Below, one piece after another: positions 26,671 to 34,654 of a stretch of 64,000 nt of DNA (within the stretch, counting starts at the first letter, position 1; the number at the start of each line of letters is the position of its first letter). A program made the translations under genes and the position numbers. Below the pieces are notes generated by a model. That model ran no database searches. It was not told the DNA's origin and saw only the letters and a program-made list of their open reading frames with translations. Source of the DNA: Streptomyces fildesensis (GTDB taxonomy: Bacteria > Actinomycetota > Actinomycetes > Streptomycetales > Streptomycetaceae); assembly GCF_016107395.1 (NCBI RefSeq), contig NZ_JAAIKO010000001.1, positions 186,001 through 250,000 of the forward strand, in the 5' to 3' direction.

Positions 26671-27696
26671 TCAGCTCCTGCTCGCCGCGTCGCTCGTCGT
26701 GTCGTTCATTACGCGAGCGCCCGTCTTTTCGTTCACCGCGTGACCGTCCGTCTGATCGAGCAGGTCCCGGAAGGCCCGTGCCACCACGTCAGGGTGCTCC
26801 ATCATCGCGACGTGCCCGCTGTCGGGCAGCGTCACCAGCCGGGAGTCGCGGAACGCCTGGGACGCCTTCCGCGCCATCCGGAAGGAGACCAGCTTGTCGC
26901 GCCCCCCGTAGACCAGCAGCGTCGGCGCGAGTACCCGCTCCGCCTGCCGCCACAGAGAGTGTTGTCCACCCAAGGTGTACGCGTTGACGATGCCCCGTGT
27001 CGAACGGACCATCGCATCCCAGAAGTACGGGAGTGCGATCCGCCGTTCGTACTCCTCGACCGCCTCCGCCCGCGCCCGGTCACCGACCGACGAGGCGTCG
27101 CCGTAACACAGCGTGAGCAGTTCCTGGGTCCGCCGCTCGGCCGGCCAGTCCTTGGTCGCCCGCAGATAGAGCGCCGGGATCCCCGGCATCGAGACGAACG
27201 CCGTCGGCCACGCGGTGCGCTGCGGCGGAAGCTCCGGCAGCGCGGGCGAGACCAGTGTCAGCGTCCTGACCAGGTCGGGACGGGCCGCCGCGACCTTCGT
27301 CGCCACCGCGCCGCCCATCGAGTTGCCGAACAGATGGACCGGACCCCGCTCGCCGGACTCGATCAGCCGGACCACCGCCCGGGCGTGTCCGGCGATCGAG
27401 TAGTCACCGTCGTCCGGCGGCGGCGAGAAGCCGAAGCCGGGCAGATCCGGTGCCTGACTGTCGAGCCGGTCGGCCAGCCGGTCCATCAGTTGTGTCCAGT
27501 TCTGCGACGAACCGCCCAGTCCGTGCACAAGAACGGCCGGTTCGAGTCCGTCGCGCTCCGAGGTCCGCTCGCGGACCACCAGAGAGAGACCGGGCAGGCT
27601 CACATTTCGCTGCGTTTCCCCTGGTCCGAGCCGCGGCCCCTGCGGGGGGACGGCTGCGGGAGCGATCGCAGCTTGAGGAGACTCCGTCGAGGACAT
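26671..27696 (-). CDS. Alpha/beta-hydrolase
   Basis: ATG 27696 gives 341 residues with no signal peptide. The hydrolase core is complete: VHGLGGSSQNW (oxyanion region), nucleophile elbow GNSMGGAVA with Ser at about residue 129, acid in VYGGRDKLVS and His in PDSGHVAMMEHP. A helical cap lies between about 175 and 250. Substrate is unknown; esterase or C-C bond hydrolase activity is possible. It precedes the DUF3152 gene by eight bases on the same strand. Confidence 0.9.
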   Translation of the reverse strand: MSSTESPQAAIAPAAVPPQGPRLGPGETQRNVSLPGLSLVVRERTSERDGLEPAVLVHGLGGSSQNWTQLMDRLADRLDSQAPDLPGFGFSPPPDDGDYSIAGHARAVVRLIESGERGPVHLFGNSMGGAVATKVAAARPDLVRTLTLVSPALPELPPQRTAWPTAFVSMPGIPALYLRATKDWPAERRTQELLTLCYGDASSVGDRARAEAVEEYERRIALPYFWDAMVRSTRGIVNAYTLGGQHSLWRQAERVLAPTLLVYGGRDKLVSFRMARKASQAFRDSRLVTLPDSGHVAMMEHPDVVARAFRDLLDQTDGHAVNEKTGARVMNDTTSDAASRS

Positions 27697-27801
27697 GGGG
27701 CAATGTTACGAGACGATCACGCATGCGCCTGTGTGTTCGCCCTCACAGGCTGCGCTCAGGACCCCGCGCTCCTACGCTCGACAGTAAGGAAGGGAGTCAC
27801 C

Positions 27802-28038
27802 GTGTCCGACGAAGTCCAGATTTCCGAGGATGAATTCGAGGCCGCCGCCGACGATCCGGCCATCGAGATGGACATCGAAACCCCCGAAGCCGATGCCGCC
27901 GAGCAGCACACCGATGTCGTCCACCGCGACGACGTCCCGGCCGGGGAGGACTCCGATTCGCCCGTCGCGTCCGCCGATCCCGCGGACGTCGCGGAACAAC
28001 GTCGTGTCGTCAACCTGGACGAGGAGGACTATCGCTGA
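27802..28038 (+). CDS. Small acidic conserved protein, 78 residues
   Basis: GTG 27802 follows the strong ribosome site AAGGAAGGGAG. The product is highly acidic, lacks membrane segments, and contains two related stretches, DAAEQHTDVVHRDD and DVAEQRRVVNLDEEDYR. The same ending is familiar from small Streptomyces proteins next to this TetR gene, but no function is known. Its charge and lack of hydrophobic core suggest a disordered protein. Confidence 0.75.
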   Translation: MSDEVQISEDEFEAAADDPAIEMDIETPEADAAEQHTDVVHRDDVPAGEDSDSPVASADPADVAEQRRVVNLDEEDYR

Positions 28039-28140
28039 AAGGTTCCAGGTAGTGAGAATGTGCTCTCGCACCGCGCACAGCCCCGTTACCGAAAAGTACG
28101 ATGGCACCCGCAGTGTTCCTTCAACAGATTGGGAGGCGGC

Positions 28141-28782
28141 GTGACAGCCATCGAGCACACTCAGGCACGCCCGCGCGGCACCCGCCTGCCCCGCCGGGCC
28201 CGCCGCGAACAACTCCTGGGCGCGGCCCAGGAAGTGTTCGTCGCCCAGGGCTACCACGCCGCCGCGATGGACGACATCGCCGAGCGGGCCGGCGTCAGCA
28301 AGCCGGTGCTCTACCAGCACTTCCCGGGCAAGCTGGAGCTGTATCTGGCGCTGCTCGACCAGCACTGCGAGTCACTGCTGCAAGCGGTGCGTACCGCACT
28401 GGCCTCCACCTCCGACAACAAACTGCGCGTCGAGGCGACCATGGACGCCTATTTCGCGTACGTGGAGGACGAGGGCGGCGCCTTCCGGCTGGTCTTCGAA
28501 TCGGACCTGACGAACGAGCCCGCGGTCCGCGAGCGCGTCGACAAGGTCTCGCTGGAGTGCGCCGAGGCGATCTGCGAGGTCATCGCGGAGGACACCGGGC
28601 TGCCCCGCGAACAGTCGATGCTGCTGGCCGTCGGCCTCGGCGGCGTCTCCCAGGTCGTGGCCCGCTACTGGCTCTCCAGCAACAGCCAGATCCCCCGGGA
28701 CACCGCCGTCAACCTGCTGACGTCGCTGGCCTGGCGCGGTATCGCCGGTTTCCCGCTGCACGGCACGGACGGCCACCACTGA
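28141..28782 (+). CDS. TetR/AcrR-family transcriptional regulator
   Basis: GTG 28141 follows GGGAGG; an upstream frame to 28060 has no site. The 213-residue product has a typical N-terminal helix-turn-helix: RREQLLGAAQEVFVAQGYHA then DDIAERAGVSKPVLYQHFPGK (split here as DDIAERAGVSK and PVLYQHFPGK), about residues 20-65. The C-terminal ligand domain is all-helical. It sits between the small acidic gene and the DUF3107 gene, the order of the Rv3208 region of M. tuberculosis. Ligand and targets are not known. Confidence 0.93.
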   Translation: MTAIEHTQARPRGTRLPRRARREQLLGAAQEVFVAQGYHAAAMDDIAERAGVSKPVLYQHFPGKLELYLALLDQHCESLLQAVRTALASTSDNKLRVEATMDAYFAYVEDEGGAFRLVFESDLTNEPAVRERVDKVSLECAEAICEVIAEDTGLPREQSMLLAVGLGGVSQVVARYWLSSNSQIPRDTAVNLLTSLAWRGIAGFPLHGTDGHH

Positions 28783-28810
28783 CGGCCGCCGGCCACCACT
28801 GACGGCTGCC
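28771..28810. repeat. 20-bp tandem duplication across the TetR stop codon
   Basis: Units 28771-28790 and 28791-28810 differ at one base. The first contains the last codons and TGA of the TetR gene, so the second is a fossil copy of the gene end. Confidence 0.9.
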
Positions 28811-28953
28811 GCGGACGGCCACCGCCGGTTATTCCCCGTCGCTGTTCGCTACCGGCGTTCATCATCTTCGGATTCCACCCCTCCGAGCCCGGCTAGTGTT
28901 TCCTGCGTACGGCGCGAAGACGCGCACACCGCCAGACCTGGAGGTACAGAGCC

Positions 28954-29184
28954 GTGGAGGTCAAGATCGGCGTGCAGCACGCGCCGCGCGAGATCAGCAT
29001 CGAGAGCGTGCAGTCGGCCGAGGAGGTCGAGAAGGCCGTCGCTGACGCCCTCTCCGGCGCGTCGCCGCTCCTGAGCCTGGTGGACGAGAAGGGCCACAAG
29101 GTCCTCATCCCCGCAGCCAAGATCGCGTACGTGGAGATCGGCCAGCCCGCCAGCCGGAAGGTCGGCTTCGGCGCGTCGATGTGA
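28954..29184 (+). CDS. DUF3107 protein, 76 residues
   Basis: GTG 28954 is preceded by GGAGG. The compact sequence (VEVKIGVQHAPREISIES at the start, KVLIPAAKIAYVEIG near the end) is the DUF3107 family; the mycobacterial homologue is the TB9.4 antigen Rv3208A. It is probably a small soluble beta-rich protein of unknown role. A strong terminator with a T-run follows directly. Confidence 0.9.
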   Translation: MEVKIGVQHAPREISIESVQSAEEVEKAVADALSGASPLLSLVDEKGHKVLIPAAKIAYVEIGQPASRKVGFGASM

Positions 29185-29190
29185 CGACGG

Positions 29191-29227
29191 CGGAGGGCTC
29201 GCACCGTAATCGGGTGCGAGCCCTCCG
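29191..29227 (+). terminator. Rho-independent terminator after DUF3107 gene
   Basis: A perfect 15-bp stem pairs 29191-29205 with 29213-29227 around a seven-base loop, followed by TTTT. It begins six bases after the stop codon. Confidence 0.92.
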
Positions 29228-29296
29228 TTTTGTCCGGCTCCCCGAAGGGGTAGGACCGTTATGCAACGGTCGGCCCCCTCGGGAAGGACCCCGTAC

Positions 29297-29575
29297 ATGT
29301 GGGAAGCAGTCGCATTCGCCGCGCTCGGTCTGGGCATCGCCTACGCCGCCACGCACTTCTTGCCCGAACGCTTCCCGTCCCGCGTCCTCGTCCTCGCCAC
29401 CGGTCCGATCGCGGCCCTGGTCGGAGGTCTGATCACCCGTACGGTTCTCGGCGCCGGCCACGCGGCCGTGACGCTCCCGGTGTCGGCGCTCGTCGCGGCG
29501 GCGCTGCTCAGCCTGCTCCTCCGCCCCGCTGACGACCGGCGCTTTCTCCGCCACTCGGTCGCGGGGCGGGCCTGA
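29297..29575 (+). CDS. Small integral membrane protein, 92 residues
   Basis: ATG 29297 follows GGAAGGA; an upstream frame to 29261 lacks a site. The product is almost entirely three membrane helices (WEAVAFAALGLGIAYAATHF, VLVLATGPIAALVGGLIT, TLPVSALVAAALLSLLL) with a short Arg-rich cytosolic tail. It may be a homologue of the Rv3209-region small membrane proteins. No function can be assigned. Confidence 0.75.
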   Translation: MWEAVAFAALGLGIAYAATHFLPERFPSRVLVLATGPIAALVGGLITRTVLGAGHAAVTLPVSALVAAALLSLLLRPADDRRFLRHSVAGRA

Positions 29576-29609
29576 GGACCACAGCTGAGGACCACAGCTG
29601 AGGACCAGG
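29572..29609. repeat. 13-bp tandem repeat across a stop codon
   Basis: CTGAGGACCACAG occurs at 29572-29584 and 29585-29597, with a partial third unit at 29598-29609. The first unit contains the stop codon of the small membrane protein gene. Confidence 0.9.
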
Positions 29610-29621
29610 CCTGAGCGAGGG

Positions 29622-30350
29622 TCAGGCAGCCAGCCCGAGTGCCGCCATCCGCTTGGTGTGCGCTTCGGTGATCCGGGTGAACATCCGGCCGGCCTCGGCC
29701 AGGTCGAAACCGCCGGCCACTCCCCCGACGAGCATCGTGGACAGCGCGTCCCGGTCGGCGACGACGCGCTGCGCCTGTGACAGCGCCTCACCCATCAGCC
29801 GCCGCGCCCACAGCGCGAGCCGGCCGCCGACCCGCGGGTCCGCCTCGATGGCGGCGCGGACCTTCTCGACGGCGAAGCTGGCGTGGCCGGTGTCGTCCAG
29901 TACGGCCAGCACGAGCGTGCGGGTGTCGGTGTCGAGCCGCGCCGCGACCTCGCGGTAGAAGTCCGAGGCGATCGAGTCGCCGACGTAGGCCTTGACCAGA
30001 CCCTCCAGCCAGTCCGACGGAGCGGTCTGCCGGTGGAACTCGTCCAGCGCGGCGCCGAAGGGTTCCATGGCTTCCTTCGCGGAGGCCCCGATCTCGGAAA
30101 GCCGGTCCCGCAGCCGCTCGAAGTGGTGGAATTCAGCCGCCGCCATGGCGGCCAGCTGAGCTTTGTCCTCAAGCTCCGGCGCGAGCTTCGCGTCGTCCGC
30201 GAGGCGTTCGAACGCGGCCAGTTCGCCGTAGGCCAGCGCACCCAGCAGATCCACCACCGCGGCCCGGTAGTGGGGGTCCGCGGAAGCTCCGGCCCAGTCC
30301 AGGGCAGCGATTCCGGTGGCAGGTGCGGTCGTCTCGTCAGGCGTCTCCAT
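29622..30350 (-). CDS. Ferritin-like / MiaE-like diiron-fold protein
   Basis: ATG 30350 gives 242 residues; a longer frame to 30629 would run into the helicase leader. The sequence is almost all helix, with carboxylate and His pairs of a ferritin-like bundle: ALAYGELAAFERL, AAMAAAEFHHFERL and VLDDTGHASFAVEKV. This matches the Rv3210c-type 'ferritin-like fold domain' proteins, distantly similar to tRNA hydroxylase MiaE. Metal binding is inferred from the EFHH pattern. The gene is divergent from the DEAD-box helicase. Confidence 0.85.
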   Translation of the reverse strand: METPDETTAPATGIAALDWAGASADPHYRAAVVDLLGALAYGELAAFERLADDAKLAPELEDKAQLAAMAAAEFHHFERLRDRLSEIGASAKEAMEPFGAALDEFHRQTAPSDWLEGLVKAYVGDSIASDFYREVAARLDTDTRTLVLAVLDDTGHASFAVEKVRAAIEADPRVGGRLALWARRLMGEALSQAQRVVADRDALSTMLVGGVAGGFDLAEAGRMFTRITEAHTKRMAALGLAA

Positions 30351-30691
30351 GCTGCGCACAATAGCCAAGTCCGGGTCCCGCCGGACCACCCCCGTAGCCC
30401 CCGCCGAAACATTTGATCGGGTGCAGCTGCGTGTTTCCGGGGTAGAGTGGTAATGCACTCCGCCGATTTTCGGCAATTTCCTGTGCACTGTACGCAGTAT
30501 CTGGATGCCCGGTCGGTGGCCCGATCGGCTCCTACACCGACCGCCCTCCTGACAGCAGGAGGGGCCCACTCGCGGCATGTGCGAGGGCAGCGGTCCCGCG
30601 CTTCTCAGCCACCCACGGCTGGACGACACCTGCGCGGTCAGCGCCCGGCGTTCCTTTCCGGACGCGGACGCTCGACCCCCCTCACAGCCCA
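30351..30691 (+). other. Long leader region of the DEAD-box helicase gene
   Basis: The gap between divergent genes holds the helicase leader. A hairpin with an 8-bp stem (30544-30551 with 30556-30563, loop ACAG) buries an AGGAGGG element, and a second small stem follows (CTCGC about 30568 with GCGAG about 30580). An ATG at 30577 opens a 67-codon frame overlapping the helicase start. I found no confident promoter. Cold-shock helicases often have long structured leaders, so regulation by RNA folding is possible. Confidence 0.45.
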
Positions 30692-32416
30692 GTGCCGCGT
30701 CTCACAGAAGAGGCAAGCATCCTGACCACCACGACTTTCCGCAGCCTCGGAATCCTTTCCGAGACCGCCGAAGCCCTTGAGGCTGTCGGCATCATCAATC
30801 CGTTCCCGATCCAGGAGATGACCCTTCCGGTCGCCCTGGCGGGCAATGACATCATCGGCCAGGCCAAGACCGGCACCGGCAAGACGCTGGGCTTCGGCCT
30901 GCCGCTGCTGGAGCGCGTCACGGTCGCCGCCGACGTCGAGGCCGGCCGCGCCAAGGCCGAGGACCTCCCCGACGGGCCGCAGGCCCTGATCGTCGTCCCC
31001 ACCCGTGAGCTGTGCCAGCAGGTCACCAACGACCTGCTGACCGCCGGCAAGGTGCGCAATGTGCGCGTCCTGGCCATCTACGGCGGCCGCGCCTACGAGC
31101 CGCAGGTCGAGGCCCTCAAGAAGGGCATCGACATCGTCGTCGGCACCCCGGGCCGGCTGCTGGACCTCGCGGGCCAGAAGAAGCTGAACCTGAAGTCGGT
31201 GCGCGCCCTCGTCCTGGACGAGGCCGACGAGATGCTGGACCTGGGCTTCCTGCCCGACGTCGAGCGGATCATGGCCATGCTGCCGCCGAAGCGCCAGACG
31301 ATGCTGTTCTCGGCCACCATGCCGGGCGCGGTCATCAACCTGGCCCGCCGCTACATGTCGCAGCCCACGCACATCCGCGCCACCTCGCCGGACGACGAGG
31401 GCGCGACTGTCGCGAACATCACGCAGCACATCTTCCGCGCGCACTCCATGGACAAGCCGGAGCTCGTCTCCCGCATCCTGCAGGCCGACGGCCGTGGCCT
31501 CGCGATGATCTTCTGCCGCACCAAGCGCACCGCGGCCGACATCGCCGACCAGCTCGCCCAGCGCGGCTTCGCCTCCGGCGCGGTCCACGGCGACCTGGGC
31601 CAGGGTGCTCGTGAGCAGGCCCTGCGCGCGTTCCGCAACGGCAAGGTGGACGTGCTGGTCTGCACCGACGTCGCCGCCCGCGGTATCGACGTCGACGGTG
31701 TGACGCACGTCATCAACTACCAGTCGCCGGAGGACGAGAAGACGTACCTCCACCGCGTCGGCCGCACCGGCCGCGCCGGCAAGACCGGTATCGCGATCAC
31801 GCTGGTCGACTGGGACGACATCCCGCGCTGGAAGCTCATCAACAAGGCGCTGGACCTGCCGTTCGACGAGCCGGAGGAGACGTACTCCACCTCCGCGCAC
31901 CTGTACGAGCTGCTCAACATCCCGGCCGGCACCAAGGGCATACTGCCCCGGGCCGATCGGACCCGTGCCGGCCTCGGCGCGGAGACCGTCGAGGACCTCG
32001 GCGAGACCGGTGGCCGCGGCAGGACCGGTGGGCGCAAGCCCGCCGTCGCCGCAGCGGCGACCGTGACCGAGGAGCGTCCGCCGCGGACCCGCACCCCGCG
32101 TCAGCGCACCCGCACCCGTGCCGGTGAGACCGTCGCCGGTGAGACCGCCGTCGTCGCGGTGGATGCGGCCGCGGCCGTGACCCCGGTCATCGACGTGGCG
32201 GACACCGAGGGCGAGGCGAAGGCGGCCCCGCGCCGCCGTCGCCGTACCCGCGCCGCCGCTCCGGCAGCGGAGGGCGCTCCGGCCGCGGAGGGCGCTCCGG
32301 CGACCATGGTCGAGGCCGCTCCGGCCGAGGCTCCCACCGCCGAGGGTGACGAGGCCAAGCCGGCCCGCCGCCGTCGTCGTACCCGTCCCGCGAAGGCCGA
32401 GCCGGCCGACAGCTGA
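30692..32416 (+). CDS. DEAD-box ATP-dependent RNA helicase (RhlE-like)
   Basis: The longest frame starts at GTG 30692 (574 residues), which has no ribosome site; CTG 30722 is better placed after AGAGG and would give 564 residues. All motifs are present: Q-motif region NPFPIQ, Walker A AKTGTGKT (about residue 58), PTREL, DEAD (about 176), SAT (about 208) and HRVGRTGRAG (about 354). The C-terminal 150 residues are disordered, with Ala/Glu-rich repeats (AAEGAPAAEGAPA) and two Arg clusters (PRRRRRTRA, ARRRRRTRP) likely to bind RNA. It probably acts in ribosome assembly or mRNA turnover, especially in the cold. Confidence 0.95.
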   Translation: MPRLTEEASILTTTTFRSLGILSETAEALEAVGIINPFPIQEMTLPVALAGNDIIGQAKTGTGKTLGFGLPLLERVTVAADVEAGRAKAEDLPDGPQALIVVPTRELCQQVTNDLLTAGKVRNVRVLAIYGGRAYEPQVEALKKGIDIVVGTPGRLLDLAGQKKLNLKSVRALVLDEADEMLDLGFLPDVERIMAMLPPKRQTMLFSATMPGAVINLARRYMSQPTHIRATSPDDEGATVANITQHIFRAHSMDKPELVSRILQADGRGLAMIFCRTKRTAADIADQLAQRGFASGAVHGDLGQGAREQALRAFRNGKVDVLVCTDVAARGIDVDGVTHVINYQSPEDEKTYLHRVGRTGRAGKTGIAITLVDWDDIPRWKLINKALDLPFDEPEETYSTSAHLYELLNIPAGTKGILPRADRTRAGLGAETVEDLGETGGRGRTGGRKPAVAAAATVTEERPPRTRTPRQRTRTRAGETVAGETAVVAVDAAAAVTPVIDVADTEGEAKAAPRRRRRTRAAAPAAEGAPAAEGAPATMVEAAPAEAPTAEGDEAKPARRRRRTRPAKAEPADS

Positions 32417-32456
32417 CCGACCCGCGGAACAGCACAGCGGAACAGCACCACCAGCA

Positions 32457-32495
32457 ACGCCGACGCCCCCGGTTCTCCACCGGGGGCGTCGGCGT
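32457..32495 (+). terminator. Hairpin terminator after the helicase gene
   Basis: A perfect 17-bp stem pairs 32457-32473 with 32479-32495 around the loop TCTCC, followed by a TCTGT stretch. Confidence 0.92.
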
Positions 32496-32546
32496 TCTGT
32501 CGCTGTCCGCAACCTGTCGTACACACGCGTCGCGTAATCTCACGGC

Positions 32547-33404
32547 ATGAGCAGACCGCCGACACTGGAGCTGCCCGAAGGGGCCCGTGCGTACCGCCTC
32601 GCCACCGCGAGGGGCGACTTCGCGGTGCTGGACGCCGGAACGGCGGTCCTGGGCACCGCCCTGCTGGTGCCCGGGTTCACCGGGAGCAAAGAGGACTTCA
32701 TCGCGCTGCTCGAACCGCTGGCACTGGCCGGCTACCGGGTGGTCGCGGTCGACGGCAGAGGGCAGCACGAGACGGGCGGCCCGCCCGAGGAGATCGCGTA
32801 CACCCAGGCCGAACTGGCCGCCGACGTCCTCGCGCAGACCGAGGCGCTGGGCGGTTCGGGTCCGGTGCACGTACTGGGCCACTCGCTGGGCGGGCTGATC
32901 GTGCGGGCGGCGGCGATCGACGCGGCACCGCCGTGGACGTCTCTGACGATCATGAGTTCCGGGCCGGCCGCCATCGACGCCGAGCAGCAGGCCAGGACGC
33001 GGATGCTCGTCGAGGCGCTGCCCGCGATGGGGATGGAGGCGGTCTGGCAGGCGATGCGCGACATGGACGCGGAGAACGCCGACGCGCCGGACGTCCCGCC
33101 CGCCATCGCGGAGTTCCTGTACCGGCGCTGGATGGGCAATGTCCCCGAGCAGCTGATCGCGACCGGCAAGCAGCTGATCGCGGAGCCCGACCGGGTCGCC
33201 GAGCTGGCCGCCGTACCGATCCGCACGCTGGTGCTCTCCGGCGACGTCGACTACGCGTGGCCGCCGGAGTGGCTCGACGAGATGGCGCTGCGGCTGGGCG
33301 CGCGGCGGGTGGTCATCAAGGGCGCCGAGCACTCACCGAATGTGGACCAGCCGGAGGCGACGGCCGAGGCGCTGATCGATTTCTGGAGCCCGAAGGGCGA
33401 GTGA
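32547..33404 (+). CDS. Alpha/beta-hydrolase
   Basis: ATG 32547 gives 285 residues without a signal peptide. Catalytic features are LLVPGFTGSKEDF (oxyanion region), nucleophile GHSLGGLIVR with Ser at about residue 114, acid in LSGDVDYAWPP and His in KGAEHSPNVDQP. A helical cap lies between. The substrate is unknown. It converges on the NYN-domain gene with only four bases between stops. Confidence 0.9.
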   Translation: MSRPPTLELPEGARAYRLATARGDFAVLDAGTAVLGTALLVPGFTGSKEDFIALLEPLALAGYRVVAVDGRGQHETGGPPEEIAYTQAELAADVLAQTEALGGSGPVHVLGHSLGGLIVRAAAIDAAPPWTSLTIMSSGPAAIDAEQQARTRMLVEALPAMGMEAVWQAMRDMDAENADAPDVPPAIAEFLYRRWMGNVPEQLIATGKQLIAEPDRVAELAAVPIRTLVLSGDVDYAWPPEWLDEMALRLGARRVVIKGAEHSPNVDQPEATAEALIDFWSPKGE

Positions 33405-33408
33405 GGAG

Positions 33409-34305
33409 TCAGAGCTGGGCGGTGAGGTGGTCCCAGAAGCCGTCGCGCAGCGAACGTCGCAGGTCGGCGTGGGCGCGCAGCGAGATGCCGAGCAATCCCT
33501 CGGCTTCGACGAGCAGTTCCTGGTCGTAGGCCGGCGGCAGATAGGGCCGGCCGGGCAGCAGTTCCGCGAGGGTGTCGCGGCCCCGGACGGCGAGCCACTG
33601 GCCGGCCACCCGGGCGCCCACGAAGTGCACGTCCGCCCGCGAGGGCACCGGCGCGTCACCGTACTCGGGCACGGGTCGCCGGGTCAGATACGGCTTGCAG
33701 AACTCGAGGTCGAAGGTGCGCTGGCTGTCGACCTCCCAGAGCAGGGGGTCCGCCTGGTTGCGTCCTTCGGTGGCCTCGATGCCCCACAGGTGCACCCGCG
33801 CGCCGTAGCCCTGGGCCGCCTCGACGGCGGACACCAGGTCCTCGTCACCGCCGATGAGGACCGCGTCGCTGATGGCGCGGTGCCGGGCGAGCGATTCGAG
33901 GTCGGTGCGGATGAGGGAGTCGACGCCCTTCTGCTGGCGGCTGGCGTTGAGGTTGCCGAGCCGGACCTTGACGTCGGGGAGTTCGGCGATGCGCTCCTGC
34001 TCGCGGGTGTGGATCCGGCGGCGGGCGCCGTCGTACCAGTAGACGCGGAGCAGCCGGCTGTCCGGGAAGAGCGAGCGCGCCTTGTCGATGAACGCCTCGA
34101 TGATGCCCTCGGCGTCCAGGTCGAAGGTCTGCCGGTCCTCGGTGCCCGCGACGAGGCGGCCCGCGGCGGCGTAGACGTAGCCGGCGTCCACGAACACGGC
34201 GTGGGTGGCGGGGGTGGTGGCGACTTCGGCCAGGACCCGCTGCAGGAGCTCGTTGGTGCGCTCGATACCGGCGGCCATGGCGGCCAGCGCGTTGTCGTTG
34301 TCCAT
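33409..34305 (-). CDS. NYN-domain (PIN-like) putative ribonuclease
   Basis: ATG 34305 gives 298 residues. The NYN/LabA-like domain is recognised by acidic motifs AVFVDAGYVYAA (about 39-50), QKGVDSLIRTDL (about 123) and IGGDEDLVSAVE (about 150), which would coordinate the metal for RNA cleavage. An additional C-terminal domain of about 100 residues (RDTLAELLPGRPYLPPAYDQ onward) resembles an OST-HTH/LOTUS-like or winged-helix RNA-binding module, inferred only from position. Likely cytosolic RNA processing enzyme. Confidence 0.85.
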   Translation of the reverse strand: MDNDNALAAMAAGIERTNELLQRVLAEVATTPATHAVFVDAGYVYAAAGRLVAGTEDRQTFDLDAEGIIEAFIDKARSLFPDSRLLRVYWYDGARRRIHTREQERIAELPDVKVRLGNLNASRQQKGVDSLIRTDLESLARHRAISDAVLIGGDEDLVSAVEAAQGYGARVHLWGIEATEGRNQADPLLWEVDSQRTFDLEFCKPYLTRRPVPEYGDAPVPSRADVHFVGARVAGQWLAVRGRDTLAELLPGRPYLPPAYDQELLVEAEGLLGISLRAHADLRRSLRDGFWDHLTAQL

Positions 34306-34429
34306 AGGTCCGCCATTGTCCCGTACTCGTGAGTACTTAGGCTCGGAAAAGTTTTCATTAGCGTAGGGAATGTTTTAGTGAGGGGGTTCGTTGACTACTC
34401 ATGGACAGTGCGACGAAGGGAGAAGCACC

Positions 34430-34570
34430 ATGCGCTTCGAGATCATGCGACTCGACGACCGGAACGGCACCGCTGTGGACAGCACAGTCGTGGACGCCGC
34501 CGCCGTCAACAAGATCGTCCAACAGGCCGCGGCCATCGGCCAGCGGATCTACATCCGACCGGCGATCTGA
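34430..34570 (+). CDS. Conserved 46-residue protein
   Basis: ATG 34430 follows AAGGGAG at good spacing. The product begins MRFEIMRLDDRNG and ends IGQRIYIRPAI, with a VVDAAAVNKIVQQAAA helix between. It is a compact beta-helix-beta sequence that I recall as conserved beside the NYN and MarC genes in Streptomyces. A 13-bp terminator follows within 18 bases of the stop, supporting an independent transcript. Function unknown. Confidence 0.8.
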   Translation: MRFEIMRLDDRNGTAVDSTVVDAAAVNKIVQQAAAIGQRIYIRPAI

Positions 34571-34587
34571 GACAGCATTCGACGACG

Positions 34588-34618
34588 GCGCCCCTGTACG
34601 CAAGACGTACAGGGGCGC
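34588..34618. terminator. Hairpin terminator after the 46-residue gene
   Basis: A perfect 13-bp stem pairs 34588-34600 with 34606-34618 around CAAGA, followed by TTCT. It also lies past the end of the convergent marC-like gene. Confidence 0.9.
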
Positions 34619-34654
34619 TTCTGCGTCCGGTGGGCGCCACGGGGGCCGTCCGGG

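Noticed and set aside
30577-30780. A 67-codon frame in the helicase leader
   Set aside because: Spacing from AGGAGGG is long, composition is not protein-like, and it overlaps the helicase start. Mentioned only as a possible leader ORF.
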